From NCBI RefSeq assembly GCF_004348525.1, contig NZ_SMKG01000038.1, positions 1 to 34,377 of the forward strand: a stretch of 34,377 nucleotides of DNA. The letters are read 5' to 3'. The notes beneath the pieces are model-generated. The model did no database searches. It was given only the letters and a program-made list of their open reading frames with translations, and was not told the DNA's origin. Made by a program: the position numbers and the translations under genes. The DNA is from Micromonospora sp. 15K316 (lineage in GTDB: Bacteria > Actinomycetota > Actinomycetes > Mycobacteriales > Micromonosporaceae). Shown here one piece after another: positions 6,661 to 15,292 of this stretch (positions are counted from its first letter, which is position 1; the number at the start of each line of letters is the position of its first letter).

Positions 6661-8070
6661 TCAGGCGGGAAGGATGTTGTGGTTGAGCCGGAAGACGTTA
6701 TGGGGGTCGTACGCCTTCTTGACTGCGGCAAGCCGCTGGTAAGTCTCCGGGCGGTACCCCGTCGCTACCCCCTCATCGGTGGCGTCGGCGGCTGAGAAGA
6801 AGTTCACGAAACGCCGGCCGGTGCTCCACGGCTCCAATGCGGCGACGAGGCCGGTGAGGTAGCCCTCGAACGCCTCGGCCTGATCGGGGCCGCCGAGGGC
6901 GACACCGTAGAGGAGGAAGGCCGATCCGCGGGTGTCGATGGCGTTCCCCGCCTCGGGCCGGCGGTCCAGCGCGCCACCGAGGTGCCGGATCTCCAGTGCG
7001 ACGAGCGGGCTCTGCGCGTCCGCCCCGGCGAGCCGGACGATCGTGTCGACCAGTTCCGGGGTGGACTCTCGCAGCAGGATCGAGCGGTCGAAGAAGGGGA
7101 TCGGCGTGGGCGGGTCATTGTGGATCGAGCCGACCGCGGTGTACGGCATTTCGGCCATCGAGTCGATTAGCGCCGGTCCGATCGCGCGGAGCGGCGCGAC
7201 CAGTCGCTCCCCCGCCTCAGATGCGCCGACGTATGCGATGCGCACGTGCACCACGAATTGACCGCGCAGTGGCTCCGGCAGCTCCGGGGCCGGCGGTAGC
7301 CGCAGCAGGGCGATCGACGAGGTCATCTCGTCCGGGACGTCGGTCGTCCAGGCGTTCCAGGTGTTCAGGACCTCGGCGGCCCGCTCGCCTGGGAAGAAGA
7401 GACCCCCACCGTAGATCCGCTCGATCGGGAAGAGGTCGAATTCCAGCGCTGTGACCACGCCGAAGTTCCCCTTGCCGCCGCGCAGCGCCCAGAACAGCTC
7501 CGGCTCGCGCTCCGCGGTCACCTCGAGCAGGTCACCGTCGGCCGTGACCAGTTCGATCCGGCGTACGTGGTCGGCGGCGTAGCCGTAGGTTCGTCCGATC
7601 GGGCTGAGTCCGCCGCCGAGGGTGTAGCTGACCGCGCCCACGGTGGGCGCCGAACCGTTCAACGGCGCCAGGCCGTGCGTGCCCGCGGCGTCGATGACCT
7701 GCTGCCAGCGCACCCCGGCCGAGATCCTGGCGGTACGCCGCTCCGCGTCGATGGTGACCTCATCCATCCGGCGGGTGTTGATCAGTACCGCGCCGCTCGA
7801 GGAGAGCGCCGAGTGCCCGGTGGCCAGGACGGCGACCGGCAGATCGTGCGCGGTCGCGAATCGGACCGCGGCCCGGACGTCGGCCGCGCTCGCAGCGCCT
7901 ACCACGACCGCGGGTTGGTGTGGCGTGGCGAGGTTGTACGCGGCGCACTCGGTGACGTACCCCTCGTCGGTGGGGAGCAGTACCGGCCCGGTGGTGTTGG
8001 CGTCGAGCTCGGCGACCGCTTCGTTTCTGATCAGCGTGCTGCTGGCGGCCTGACGTTCGTTGGAGCGCAA
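6661..8070 (-). CDS. FAD-linked oxidoreductase, berberine-bridge-enzyme-like
   Basis: The 469-residue protein has the N-terminal FAD_binding_4 fold (about 45-215) and the C-terminal BBE motif (AYDPHNVFRLNHNI). His86 in ATGHSAL is the usual 8-alpha-histidyl FAD site. The partner cysteine of bicovalent enzymes is replaced (APTVGAVSYTLGGG, Ala141), so FAD is probably attached once. Such enzymes oxidise sugars, alcohols or secondary metabolites with oxygen; the substrate cannot be inferred. The only suitable start is TTG 8070, preceded by GAAGG and AGAGG. There is no signal peptide. It lies downstream of the alcohol dehydrogenase with about 144 bases between, carrying an 11-base inverted repeat. 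Confidence 0.85.
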   Translation of the reverse strand: MRSNERQAASSTLIRNEAVAELDANTTGPVLLPTDEGYVTECAAYNLATPHQPAVVVGAASAADVRAAVRFATAHDLPVAVLATGHSALSSSGAVLINTRRMDEVTIDAERRTARISAGVRWQQVIDAAGTHGLAPLNGSAPTVGAVSYTLGGGLSPIGRTYGYAADHVRRIELVTADGDLLEVTAEREPELFWALRGGKGNFGVVTALEFDLFPIERIYGGGLFFPGERAAEVLNTWNAWTTDVPDEMTSSIALLRLPPAPELPEPLRGQFVVHVRIAYVGASEAGERLVAPLRAIGPALIDSMAEMPYTAVGSIHNDPPTPIPFFDRSILLRESTPELVDTIVRLAGADAQSPLVALEIRHLGGALDRRPEAGNAIDTRGSAFLLYGVALGGPDQAEAFEGYLTGLVAALEPWSTGRRFVNFFSAADATDEGVATGYRPETYQRLAAVKKAYDPHNVFRLNHNILPA

Positions 8071-8149
8071 GATGCCTCTGTTCCTTCAAAGGGGGTAACG
8101 ACGATGGGGTGGTCGTGTCGGTCGAGTGCCAACCTCTTTTGGCGCCGCG

Positions 8150-8197
8150 ACGCCGATCACCCTCGGCCCAGTCTATGCGGACAAACGTGATCGGCGT
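8150..8197. promoter_or_regulatory. 11-base inverted repeat between adh and the flavoenzyme gene
   Basis: ACGCCGATCAC (8150-8160) and GTGATCGGCGT (8187-8197) match perfectly as inverted repeats with a 26-base spacer. They lie upstream of the BBE-like gene and just after the dehydrogenase stop. This could be a two-site operator or a long-loop hairpin that separates the two genes. Confidence 0.45.
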
Positions 8198-8214
8198 TGC
8201 GAGCCACACGGTGC

Positions 8215-9240
8215 TTATGCGTAGGTGATGACGGTGCGGAAACGGGCCTTTCCTTCCGCCGTCCGCTGGTACGCCTCGGCGGCGCGGTCCTTGCTGTAGG
8301 TCTCGACCATCGGGGTGACCCTGCCGTCGGCGGCGATCTGCAGCGCCTCCACCAGGTACTTGGTGCCGTTGTGGGCGGAGCCGAGGATCTGGATGCTGTT
8401 CATGAGCAACGGCATGTTCGGAACGGCGAAGGTGTCGAACCCGATGCCCATGAGGACGACGCGGCCGCGGGGTGCCACTCCCTGAAGGGCATCCGCCGCC
8501 GCGCTGTTGGAGCTGTTGGTGTGCAGCAGGACGTCCGCGCCGCCTGCCTCCCGAAGCTCGGCGCCGTTCGACACGACGATGTCCGCGCCGAGCCGCCGGG
8601 CCAATTCCTGCTTGTCCTGTGAACCGGTGACGGCGATGGTGGTGAAGCCGCTCGCCTTGGCGTACTGGATCGCGAGATGCCCCATGCCTCCGACACCTGA
8701 CACCGCGATCCGCTCACCGGGTTGCGGGGTGGCGCGGCGTAGGCCACTCCACGCGGTGTAGCCGATGCACATCAGGGGCGCCGCGTGCTCGTAGGAGAGC
8801 CCGTCGGGTAGTAGCGCGGTCGCGTCCGCGGAGATCGCGATGTAGTCGGCATTGGCTCCGCCGACGTTCATGCCGGTCAGCACCGGCCACTCGCAGTTCG
8901 CGGCGGTGACGAAGTCCAACGGCTCGGCCCGCTGGCACCATGCGCATTTACCGCAGCCGGTCTGCAGGGTCAGCAGTCCCACCCGGTCTCCCACTGCGCG
9001 GGAGGTGACGCCTTCTCCGACGGCGACGACTTCGCCGACGCCTTCGTGCCCGAGCGTCATGGGGAAGTCGATGCCGAATGACAGCTTCCCCTCTGTGATC
9101 CACACGTCGGTGCCGCAGACTCCGCTGGCGTGCACTCTGACGAGGACCTGCCCCGCTCCTGCCTCAGGAACATCCGACTTCCTGAGCTCCCAGGGCTTCC
9201 CTAGGCCTGGTACGACCACCTCGTGCATCTGTTGTTTCAT
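8215..9240 (-). CDS. Zinc-dependent alcohol dehydrogenase (MDR family)
   Basis: The 341-residue protein has the GroES-like domain (catalytic zinc ligands Cys42, His65-Glu66 in GHEGVGEVVAVG) and a Rossmann domain with GVGGMG at 182-187. It resembles AdhP-type NAD(P)-dependent alcohol dehydrogenases. Structural zinc cysteines are Cys96, Cys99 and Cys102. The usual fourth position (110) is Phe, and the next cysteine is Cys116, so the structural zinc lobe may be altered. The start ATG 9240 follows GGAG closely. It is divergent from the TetR gene at 9486, which probably controls it, and may act with the flavoenzyme on the same substrate (inference). Confidence 0.88.
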   Translation of the reverse strand: MKQQMHEVVVPGLGKPWELRKSDVPEAGAGQVLVRVHASGVCGTDVWITEGKLSFGIDFPMTLGHEGVGEVVAVGEGVTSRAVGDRVGLLTLQTGCGKCAWCQRAEPLDFVTAANCEWPVLTGMNVGGANADYIAISADATALLPDGLSYEHAAPLMCIGYTAWSGLRRATPQPGERIAVSGVGGMGHLAIQYAKASGFTTIAVTGSQDKQELARRLGADIVVSNGAELREAGGADVLLHTNSSNSAAADALQGVAPRGRVVLMGIGFDTFAVPNMPLLMNSIQILGSAHNGTKYLVEALQIAADGRVTPMVETYSKDRAAEAYQRTAEGKARFRTVITYA

Positions 9241-9485
9241 GTGCTCCGTCCCTCATGTGTCGGGGTGCACCGCCTTTCAATGCACGGCAGTGTGCTGTTA
9301 AATATATGTCGGAGACGTCGCATCGCCAAATTTCAGGGCACACCCCTGTTCAGTGAAAGATGTCACGTCGACGAAAGGTGCCGGACTCGCGCGTAAGGGA
9401 CATAATGGTGCCCTTGCGTTCCCGGCAGGTTCCGCCCCGACCCTCGGCGCGGCACACTGGCAGCGGGAACGCTTTGGGAGGAGCG
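9241..9485. promoter_or_regulatory. Divergent control region between adh and tetR
   Basis: This 245-base spacer holds an AT-rich patch near 9297-9310 and a CATAAT box at 9401-9406, a good -10 candidate for the regulator gene. The box sits between AAGGG (9395-9399) and CCCTT (9411-9415), a short inverted repeat that could be the TetR operator. GCAC/GTGC at 9282-9295 is a second short dyad. None is strong alone. Confidence 0.4.
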
Positions 9486-10118
9486 ATGGCCGACGGTGAA
9501 GGCACCACCCGCAAGTACGAGCTTCGGCGTCGTGCCGACGCGATGAACGAGACACGGCGGCGGATCACCGACGCGGCGATCGAGTTGCACGCAAAGGTTG
9601 GGCCGGCCCGCACCACCATCGTCGACATCGCGGCCCGGGCGGGAGTGCAGCGGCACACGGTCTACCGGTACTTCCCGACTGAGGAGGAGCTGCTGCAGGC
9701 GTGCTCCACCGAGTACTGGCAGCGCCATCCCTGGCCGGCCATCGCGGCGTGGCAGGCGGTCGCATCGCCCCGCGAGCGGGTTATCGTCGCACTCAAGGAC
9801 CTCTACGACTTCTACGGGGCTGTCGAACCGATGCTGGCCAACAGTCTTCGAGACAGCGATCAGAGGGCTAGCGTCAAACAAGTCGTCGAGCCCTTCGCCG
9901 CGTACCTGGACGCCGTCACCGAGGCCCTGACCGCTGACTACTCGCCCACCCCCGCCGACCGTGTCCTCTTCGAGGCTGCGATCCGGCATGCCACCGACTT
10001 CAGCACCTGGCAATCCCTGGTGCGCAGCATCGGCCTCGACGTCACGGCCGCCGCCGAGCTGATGTCCTCACTGATCGACTCGGCTGCGGCACCCGTCGCT
10101 CAGCGGCCGCGGCGGTGA
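9486..10118 (+). CDS. TetR/AcrR-family transcriptional regulator
   Basis: The 210-residue protein has an N-terminal TetR helix-turn-helix (about 25-70; TTIVDIAARAGVQRHTVYRYF) and an effector-binding helical domain of unknown ligand. ATG 9486 is chosen over upstream starts because GGGAGGA stands at the right distance. It is divergent from the alcohol dehydrogenase, so local autoregulation and control of adh and the flavoenzyme are likely. The downstream neighbour is an IS3 element. Confidence 0.88.
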   Translation: MADGEGTTRKYELRRRADAMNETRRRITDAAIELHAKVGPARTTIVDIAARAGVQRHTVYRYFPTEEELLQACSTEYWQRHPWPAIAAWQAVASPRERVIVALKDLYDFYGAVEPMLANSLRDSDQRASVKQVVEPFAAYLDAVTEALTADYSPTPADRVLFEAAIRHATDFSTWQSLVRSIGLDVTAAAELMSSLIDSAAAPVAQRPRR

Positions 10119-10294
10119 GAAAAGAAATTACTGTCGACGCTCCTCGACGTCAGGCGGCATGGGCCTCGCCACGACCCACCAAGCCGTCGCCAGGGCGGCA
10201 CCGGCGTGATCACAGGCCGAGATCAGGGGTCTGCTGCACCGATAGGTGACATCTGAGATGGCTTGCCGCCCAGGCAGGCTGGAAGGATGCCACC

Positions 10295-10597
10295 GTGCCC
10301 AAGCCCTACCCTCGAGAGTTCCGCGACGACGTCGTGCGGGTCGCCCGTAACCGCGACGCGGGTGTGACGGTCGAGCAGATTGCCAAGGACTTCGGCGTCC
10401 ATCCGATGACGTTGTTCAAGTGGCTTCGTCAAGCTGACGTCGAGGACGGCGTCAAGCCGGGTGCGACCAGTAGTGAGTCGGCTGAGCTGCGCGAGGCCCG
10501 TAAGCGGATCAAGTTGTTGGAGCAGGAGAACGAGGTTCTGCGCCGGGCCGCCGCCTACTTGGCGAATCGGCCGGGAAAAGGCTCTACCCGCTCGTGA
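10295..10597 (+). CDS. IS3-family transposase OrfA
   Basis: The 100-residue protein has the helix-turn-helix of IS3 OrfA (YPREFRDDVVRVARNRD, then VTVEQIAKDFGVHPMTLFKWL) and a C-terminal leucine-zipper-like helix (KRIKLLEQENEVLRR). GTG 10295 is the start, with GGAAGGA upstream. Its stop (TGA 10595-10597) overlaps GTG 10594, the start of orfB in the -1 frame. GGGAAAAGG at 10573-10581 could also serve -1 frameshifting to an OrfAB fusion. It appears intact. Confidence 0.88.
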   Translation: MPKPYPREFRDDVVRVARNRDAGVTVEQIAKDFGVHPMTLFKWLRQADVEDGVKPGATSSESAELREARKRIKLLEQENEVLRRAAAYLANRPGKGSTRS

Positions 10598-11455
10598 GCG
10601 AGCTGGCCGCCGACGGGATCCCCGTGGCGGTGACGTGCCGGGTGTTGAAGATTGCTCGTCAGCCGTATTTACCGGTGGCTGGCCCATCCCGTCAGGGCCG
10701 GCGAACTGGCCGAGGCGTACCGGGCTGACGCTCTGGTCAACGCCCACCGCGACGACCCGGAGTTCGGGTATCGGTTCCTGGCCGACGAAGCCCGTGCCGT
10801 GGGTGAGCCGATGGCGGACCGGACCGCGTGGCGGATCTGCTCGGGTAACGGCTGGTGGAGCGCGTTCGGCAAGAAGCGCCGCGGTAAGGGCCGTCGCGTG
10901 GGTCCGCCGGTGCACGACGATCTGGTGCGCCGGGACTTCACCGCGGACGGTCCGAACCGGCTGTGGCTGGCCGACATCACCGAGCACCACACGAGCGAAG
11001 GCAAGCTTTACTTGTGCGCGATCAAGGACGTCTGGTCGAACCGGATCGTCGGCTACTCGATCGACACGAGGATGAAGTCCCGACTGGCCATCGCCGCGCT
11101 CAACAACGCCGCCGCCAGGCGCGCAGACGTGGCCGGCTGCATATTGCACACCGACCGCGGATCCCAATTTCGTAGCCGGAAGTTCGTGCGAGCTCTGGCT
11201 CGCCACGACATGGTGGGCTCCATGGGTCGCGTCGGCGCCGCCGGCGACAACGCAGCCATGGAATCGTTTTTCGGCCTGCTACAGAACAACGTCCTGGACC
11301 GGCGCGCATGGCCTACCCGCGAACAGCTGCGGATCGCGATCGTGCCTTGGATCGAACGGACCTACCACCGACGACGCCGGCAGCATTCGCTGCGCCGGTT
11401 GACGCCTATCGAGTTCGAGACCATCATGACCCCACCGGCCAGTCAGGCCGCGTGA
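10594..11455 (+). pseudogene. IS3-family transposase OrfB with a one-base frameshift
   Basis: From GTG 10594 the frame reads MSELAADGIPVAVTCRVLK, then IARQPY, the expected OrfB start. Near 10666 the expected PYYRWL is disrupted: the text reads TATTTACCGG where TATTACCGG would keep the frame, i.e. one extra T. After it, reading continues in the next frame as IYRWLAHPVRAGELAEAYR and the rest is complete, with the integrase core DDE residues in WLADITEH, HTDRGSQF and NAAMESFF, ending at 11455. Without frameshift suppression this transposase is dead. Confidence 0.78.
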
Positions 11456-11490
11456 CTTGACCTGTCACCTATTGGTGCAGCAGACCCCAG

Positions 11491-11747
11491 GACAAGGTCG
11501 GGGCCACGCTCGAAGCCTTTCGCGGAACGGAAAGGAATGGGCTAGCTGCGCGCGGTCAGCGGCCCCGGGGCCTCGGTACCGACGGCCCTGTACGGTCAAC
11601 GACGACACGGTGATCGCACGCTTCGTGCGGGCCGGGACCGCACGAAGCCACGTCACGCTCGACGGTGGCCGGGATCGGTGAGTTCGCGCCCCGAGGCTCC
11701 ATCACCATCGGTATCGACCGCGAGGACGGCAACGACCCGAGCCGCTG
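11491..11747. other. Flank of the IS3 element with a possible gene fragment
   Basis: There is no full gene. One plus frame reads AGIGEFAPRGSITIGIDRED and then DPSRW, ending at a TGA that overlaps the GTG of the next short frame (GTGA near 11748). It looks like protein-coding sequence but I do not recognise it. It may be the truncated front part of the small frame that follows. Confidence 0.35.
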
Positions 11748-11930
11748 GTGACCTGGCACCTGTACCTGCGGCCGGCAAATTACCCCGAGACGGTGCCGAA
11801 ACTGTTCGCCTGGGCTGAGGATATGCGCGAGGAGACCTACGAGGACCCGGAGCGGGCGCTCTACGAGGCCGAGTGCGCGATCTCTGGACAAGGCGAGCCA
11901 TACCGCGCCCCCGAAATGCTGGTCATGTGA
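11748..11930 (+). CDS. Short uncharacterised protein, possibly a gene fragment
   Basis: A 60-residue frame starting at GTG reads TWHLYLRPANYPETVPKLF and continues with an acidic helix (WAEDMREETYEDPERALYEAE). Composition is protein-like, and an overlapping upstream frame ends at its start. I recognise no family. It may be the tail of a larger gene destroyed by the IS3 insertion or a -1 frameshift. Its end is 20 bases from the convergent debranching-enzyme stop. Confidence 0.4.
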   Translation: MTWHLYLRPANYPETVPKLFAWAEDMREETYEDPERALYEAECAISGQGEPYRAPEMLVM

Positions 11931-11949
11931 CCAGGACTGAACCCCGGGG

Positions 11950-14010
11950 TCAGCTGGTTGACGTTCGCCGCCGGCGGTGGCCGTCAGCGCGGCCGAAGGC
12001 GTCGGCTCGTCCCCAGCGCCCGGGGATGTCGAGTAGCTCGATCCGGCGGATCTTGCTTGGCAGGTGTGGGATGACCGCGAGGTGGTCTTCGTACGGGTTG
12101 AGGCCGAGTATCGTACGGAGAAACAGCAGGGTTGCTCCCGCAGACCAGCCCTGAGGGCTACACGCGGTGGGGTATTCGACGGGAAAGTTCGTAAACGTCC
12201 GGTCGTAGCCGGCGAAGGCTTCCGGGAGCCGGCCGTTGAAATACTCCGCGGCCTCGATGATCGCCTGCGCGATCTGCCCGGCCTCCCTGCGGAAGCCGTA
12301 CCGCCACAGTCCCCAGGCGATGATTGAGTTGTCGAACGGCCACACGGTGCCGACGTGGTAGCCGAGCGGGTTGTAGCGGGTTTCTCGCTCGGCGAGGGTG
12401 CGTACGCCCCAGCCGGAGAAGAGGCTTGGCCCGAGCAGATGCTCCACTACCTTCTTCGCCCGTGACGGCTCAACGATGCCGCTCCACAGCAGGTGACCCA
12501 TATTCGACGAGAGCGCGTCGACGGGTCTGCCCTCGGTGTCGAGGGCGAGGGCGTAGAACTCGCCGTCAGAAATCCAGAAGTCGCGGTTGAAGCGTTCCTT
12601 CAGGTCGGCCGCCTCGCGTTCCAAGCGGTCGGCGTAGCCCGGATCGCCCCAGAACTCGCGGGCCAGCCTGGCGCCCCGCATCTTCGCGTCGTAGGCGTAG
12701 CCCTGCAGCTCGCAGGTGGCGCGTGGCGGGTCGGGGATCCTGCCGTCATGGTAGGAGATGGAGTCCCAGGAGTCCTTCCAACACTGGTTCTCGAGGCCGT
12801 TGATCTTGTTGCGGGCCTGGTAGGAGGTGTAGCCGTTGCCGACCAGGTCACCGTGCTCGTCAATCCAGTCCAGGGCCGCGCGAGCCTCGAACTCCAGGCT
12901 GCGTACGGTCTCGACGTCACCGCTCCACCGTTCGTACTCGTCGAGCAGGATCACATAGAGCGGCGTGGAGTCGGCGGAGCCGTAGTAGGGGGAGTGGGGT
13001 GCCTCCTCGAACGCAGCTGATTCGCCGTAGCGGATCTCGTGCATGATCTTGCCGGGCTCCTCGTCCCGGAAGTCGTCCAGCTTACTGCCCTGCCATCGGC
13101 CGAGCAGGCGCAACGCGACCGGGGTCAGCTGCGGAATGAACGGCAGCGTCTGTAGGCAGATGAACAGGCTGTCCCGGCCGAACATCGTCATGAACCAGGG
13201 CAGACCCGCGGTCGGCAACCGCACCGGATCGGTAAGCGAGCCGTACCGCATGGCGGCCAAGTCGGTCAGACTACGCCTGTACGCCCGACTCAGTGGCTCC
13301 CAATCGCACACCAGCTCGGGTGCGTCGGCGAGCCACTGATCAAGTTCCTGCTGCACCTCGTGCTTTGGACGGTGGCGAGTGGACTCCAGCGAGGTGCGGA
13401 TGTCACGCCCACGAGCGCCGCGCACGACCGGCTGAACATGGACTTCTGTGCTCCACCTGCCTCGCGGTTCGACATGGATGTCGAAGGTCATTCCTTCGGA
13501 ATCGACGCGGGCCGGTGCGGTGCTCCAAATGATCGTTTCGCGTAGGAACGTGTCTCGCTCGTAGCTGATCCGCAGGTGACCGTCATCAATGGCTGCCGTG
13601 GTCTCTCCCCGCTTCTGCCGTACGTCCTTGATTTCGAACAGGTCGGCGAAGTCGGCGGCCATCTCCACCCGTACGGTGAGGTCGCACGGCTCCGTACTGT
13701 GGTTGAGCACGGTCAGCTGTTCGACCAAGCAGCCCGTGATCGATTGCTGCCGGATGATCGAAACCTTGGCGTCGATGTAGTGGGTCGGCTCGCCGGGCAC
13801 CAGGAAGAAGCGCGTCTCGTAGTACTGCAGGTCGTCCCGCGACAGGGCGTTGAGCCGCTCGCCGTCGATGGTCAGCACCCACCTGGAAAGAAACCGGGTG
13901 TCGAAGGAGAAAAGTCCAGTCGGGTAGATCGGCGACGCCTCGATGTCCCCCTGCTCGTCGCTGACGACGAACATGTTGCCATCCAGGATGCTGACGCTTC
14001 TTTCGACCAC
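11950..14010 (-). CDS. Glycogen debranching enzyme (amylo-alpha-1,6-glucosidase family)
   Basis: The 686-residue protein has an N-terminal beta-sandwich (glycogen debranching N domain, about 5-220; GLFSFDTRFLSRW) and an (alpha/alpha)6 catalytic barrel (about 240-650). Recognisable motifs are LPWFMTMFGRDSL, EEPGKIMHEIRYGE, YYGSADSTPL, NQCWKDSWDS, LSSNMGHLLWSGI and YHVGTVWPFDNS. It should remove alpha-1,6 branches from glycogen or a related glucan in the cytosol. GTG 14010 follows GGGAGG by about nine bases. It is downstream of the SCP2 gene (29-base gap), so the two are probably cotranscribed. The homologue at 4725-6135 is broken. Confidence 0.9.
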   Translation of the reverse strand: MVERSVSILDGNMFVVSDEQGDIEASPIYPTGLFSFDTRFLSRWVLTIDGERLNALSRDDLQYYETRFFLVPGEPTHYIDAKVSIIRQQSITGCLVEQLTVLNHSTEPCDLTVRVEMAADFADLFEIKDVRQKRGETTAAIDDGHLRISYERDTFLRETIIWSTAPARVDSEGMTFDIHVEPRGRWSTEVHVQPVVRGARGRDIRTSLESTRHRPKHEVQQELDQWLADAPELVCDWEPLSRAYRRSLTDLAAMRYGSLTDPVRLPTAGLPWFMTMFGRDSLFICLQTLPFIPQLTPVALRLLGRWQGSKLDDFRDEEPGKIMHEIRYGESAAFEEAPHSPYYGSADSTPLYVILLDEYERWSGDVETVRSLEFEARAALDWIDEHGDLVGNGYTSYQARNKINGLENQCWKDSWDSISYHDGRIPDPPRATCELQGYAYDAKMRGARLAREFWGDPGYADRLEREAADLKERFNRDFWISDGEFYALALDTEGRPVDALSSNMGHLLWSGIVEPSRAKKVVEHLLGPSLFSGWGVRTLAERETRYNPLGYHVGTVWPFDNSIIAWGLWRYGFRREAGQIAQAIIEAAEYFNGRLPEAFAGYDRTFTNFPVEYPTACSPQGWSAGATLLFLRTILGLNPYEDHLAVIPHLPSKIRRIELLDIPGRWGRADAFGRADGHRRRRTSTS

Positions 14011-14039
14011 GACGCCTACCTCCCTTCGGTTACCGGCGA

Positions 14040-14426
14040 CTACGCCTCGTGCGGCCCCCGCCGTTCACGACGCCGCACCGGCCGCGGACCATGAGCTCCC
14101 GGCGGGCCGGGGAGCAAACGGTGGAACATCGCCACGAGTCCGTAATCGCCCTCGACGGTGACTTCCTTGCGGAACACCGACGCGGAGAGGTGCGCCTCTC
14201 CTCTCACCAGTCGGTCGAAGATCGCTTGGGAACCACGTATGATCACATCTGCCTTGCGGTGCTGCCGGAACACCTGCACCTTTCCCGTTTCCACCGTGAC
14301 AAACCACTGTTCGGTTCCCTCGTCACGCTGCACATCGAGTCGGATGGTGCCACTAGCCCGAGGGGGCAGCACCGCAGTCGGGTCGCGGCCGAGTCGTTCA
14401 AGGAACTCGGCGGTCACATCTGGCAT
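14040..14426 (-). CDS. SCP2 sterol-binding-domain protein
   Basis: This 128-residue protein reads MPDVTAEFLERLG at the start, then SGTIRLDVQRDEG, WFVTVETGKVQV and ADVIIRGSQAIFDRLVRGE, the pattern of small stand-alone SCP2-fold proteins. Such proteins bind hydrophobic ligands; here the ligand is unknown. ATG 14426 has a strong AGGAGGGG upstream. Its C-terminus is Arg-rich and low-complexity. The debranching-enzyme gene follows closely; this pairing is seen in other actinobacteria (from memory). Confidence 0.78.
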   Translation of the reverse strand: MPDVTAEFLERLGRDPTAVLPPRASGTIRLDVQRDEGTEQWFVTVETGKVQVFRQHRKADVIIRGSQAIFDRLVRGEAHLSASVFRKEVTVEGDYGLVAMFHRLLPGPPGAHGPRPVRRRERRGPHEA

Positions 14427-14535
14427 CTGGCCCCTCCTCGTCCAACTAACCGCCCCAGCCACGCGTGTAAACGCCCACTCCCTCCCCAGCATCACTCCGA
14501 TGGCCCTAGGCGAGCATCACCCGAGGCGGATGAGA

Positions 14536-15045
14536 TTACGAGGCAAGCCCACCCGGGCGGGATGTCGCTAGTGCCCCAGCCTTGAATCGATAGTCCGGGT
14601 GGCGGATCTTGGATCCGGTGGCGAATCCGGATTTGTTGTTCATGTTCGAGTTGAAGCAGGGCGGGCACGCGTCCATCACCGCGATCCCCGGCCCTTGAGC
14701 CAGTTTGAGGGAATGTCCGAACTCGTGGGTCATGACAGCGTGCTTCTGGGAGTCGCTGTAGCCATCCATCCAGTGTGTGTTCAGTTTGATGTCGTCCGCG
14801 CTCGCGCTGCAGTCGAACCATCCCGCCCGGCTGTCGCTCGAAGAGGTGTAAGTCGACGTCCGCGTAGGTTGAAGCCGTATCAGCTTTGACGTTGATCGGG
14901 TTCAGCGAGTTCCACTGTTTCACCGCGTGTGACAACGAGTCGTTGTACTTGGTGAAGTCCCGTAGACCAACTCCCCGCCATCAACCGACGTGCAGTGATC
15001 CAACGGCACCACATCGGCCGACGCCGCTGATGCGACCCCCTCCCC
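14536..15045 (-). pseudogene. Matrixin-like zinc metalloprotease pseudogene
   Basis: Three pieces in different minus-strand frames make one recognisable protein. First comes a secreted-type start (GVASAASADVVPLDHC, then TSVDGGELVYG, about 15040-14970). Next is DFTKYNDSLSHAVKQWNSL to YADVDLHLFERQ. Last is AGWFDCSASADDIKLN to the zinc-binding MTHEFGHSLKLAQGP, ending at 14536. The HEFGHSLKL core matches HEXXH metalloproteases of the matrixin type. At least two frameshifts separate the pieces (near 14970 and 14830), and the signal peptide is incomplete. It is a decayed secreted protease. Confidence 0.7.
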
Positions 15046-15289
15046 GTGACAACCAGCGTCGAAGCTGGCCGAGCTCCTGGAAGTGGCGAGATCTACCAAG
15101 GCAGGTGCCGTCTGTCCGAGGGGCTTCGTGCTGACCTACCCTGCCTGATACCGATGTCCGAGTGGAGCCTGAGCCATTCGATCGGATTTCTGTTCGGCCG
15201 TCGTCTGTGGGTTCGGATTTGCCGGCACCTTCTACCAATGCGAACGCAGGTCGCGGGTCTCCATCAGCGGTCTACCGAATCTCGCAGAC
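15046..15289. other. Spacer without a recognised gene
   Basis: About 240 bases between the protease remnant and the IS5 element. Frames here are shadow-like and no promoter or repeat stands out. Confidence 0.4.
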
Positions 15290-15292
15290 GAT

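Larger units (their letters stand above)
10227..11487 (+). mobile_element. IS3-family insertion sequence
   Basis: A 1261-base element with terminal inverted repeats starting GGGTCTGCTGCACC and continuing ATAGGTGACA with one mismatch between. The left repeat is at 10227-10251 and the right at 11463-11487. The flanking triplet CAG occurs at 10224-10226 and 11488-11490, a 3-base target duplication as usual for IS3. It carries orfA and a frameshifted orfB. Confidence 0.85.
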
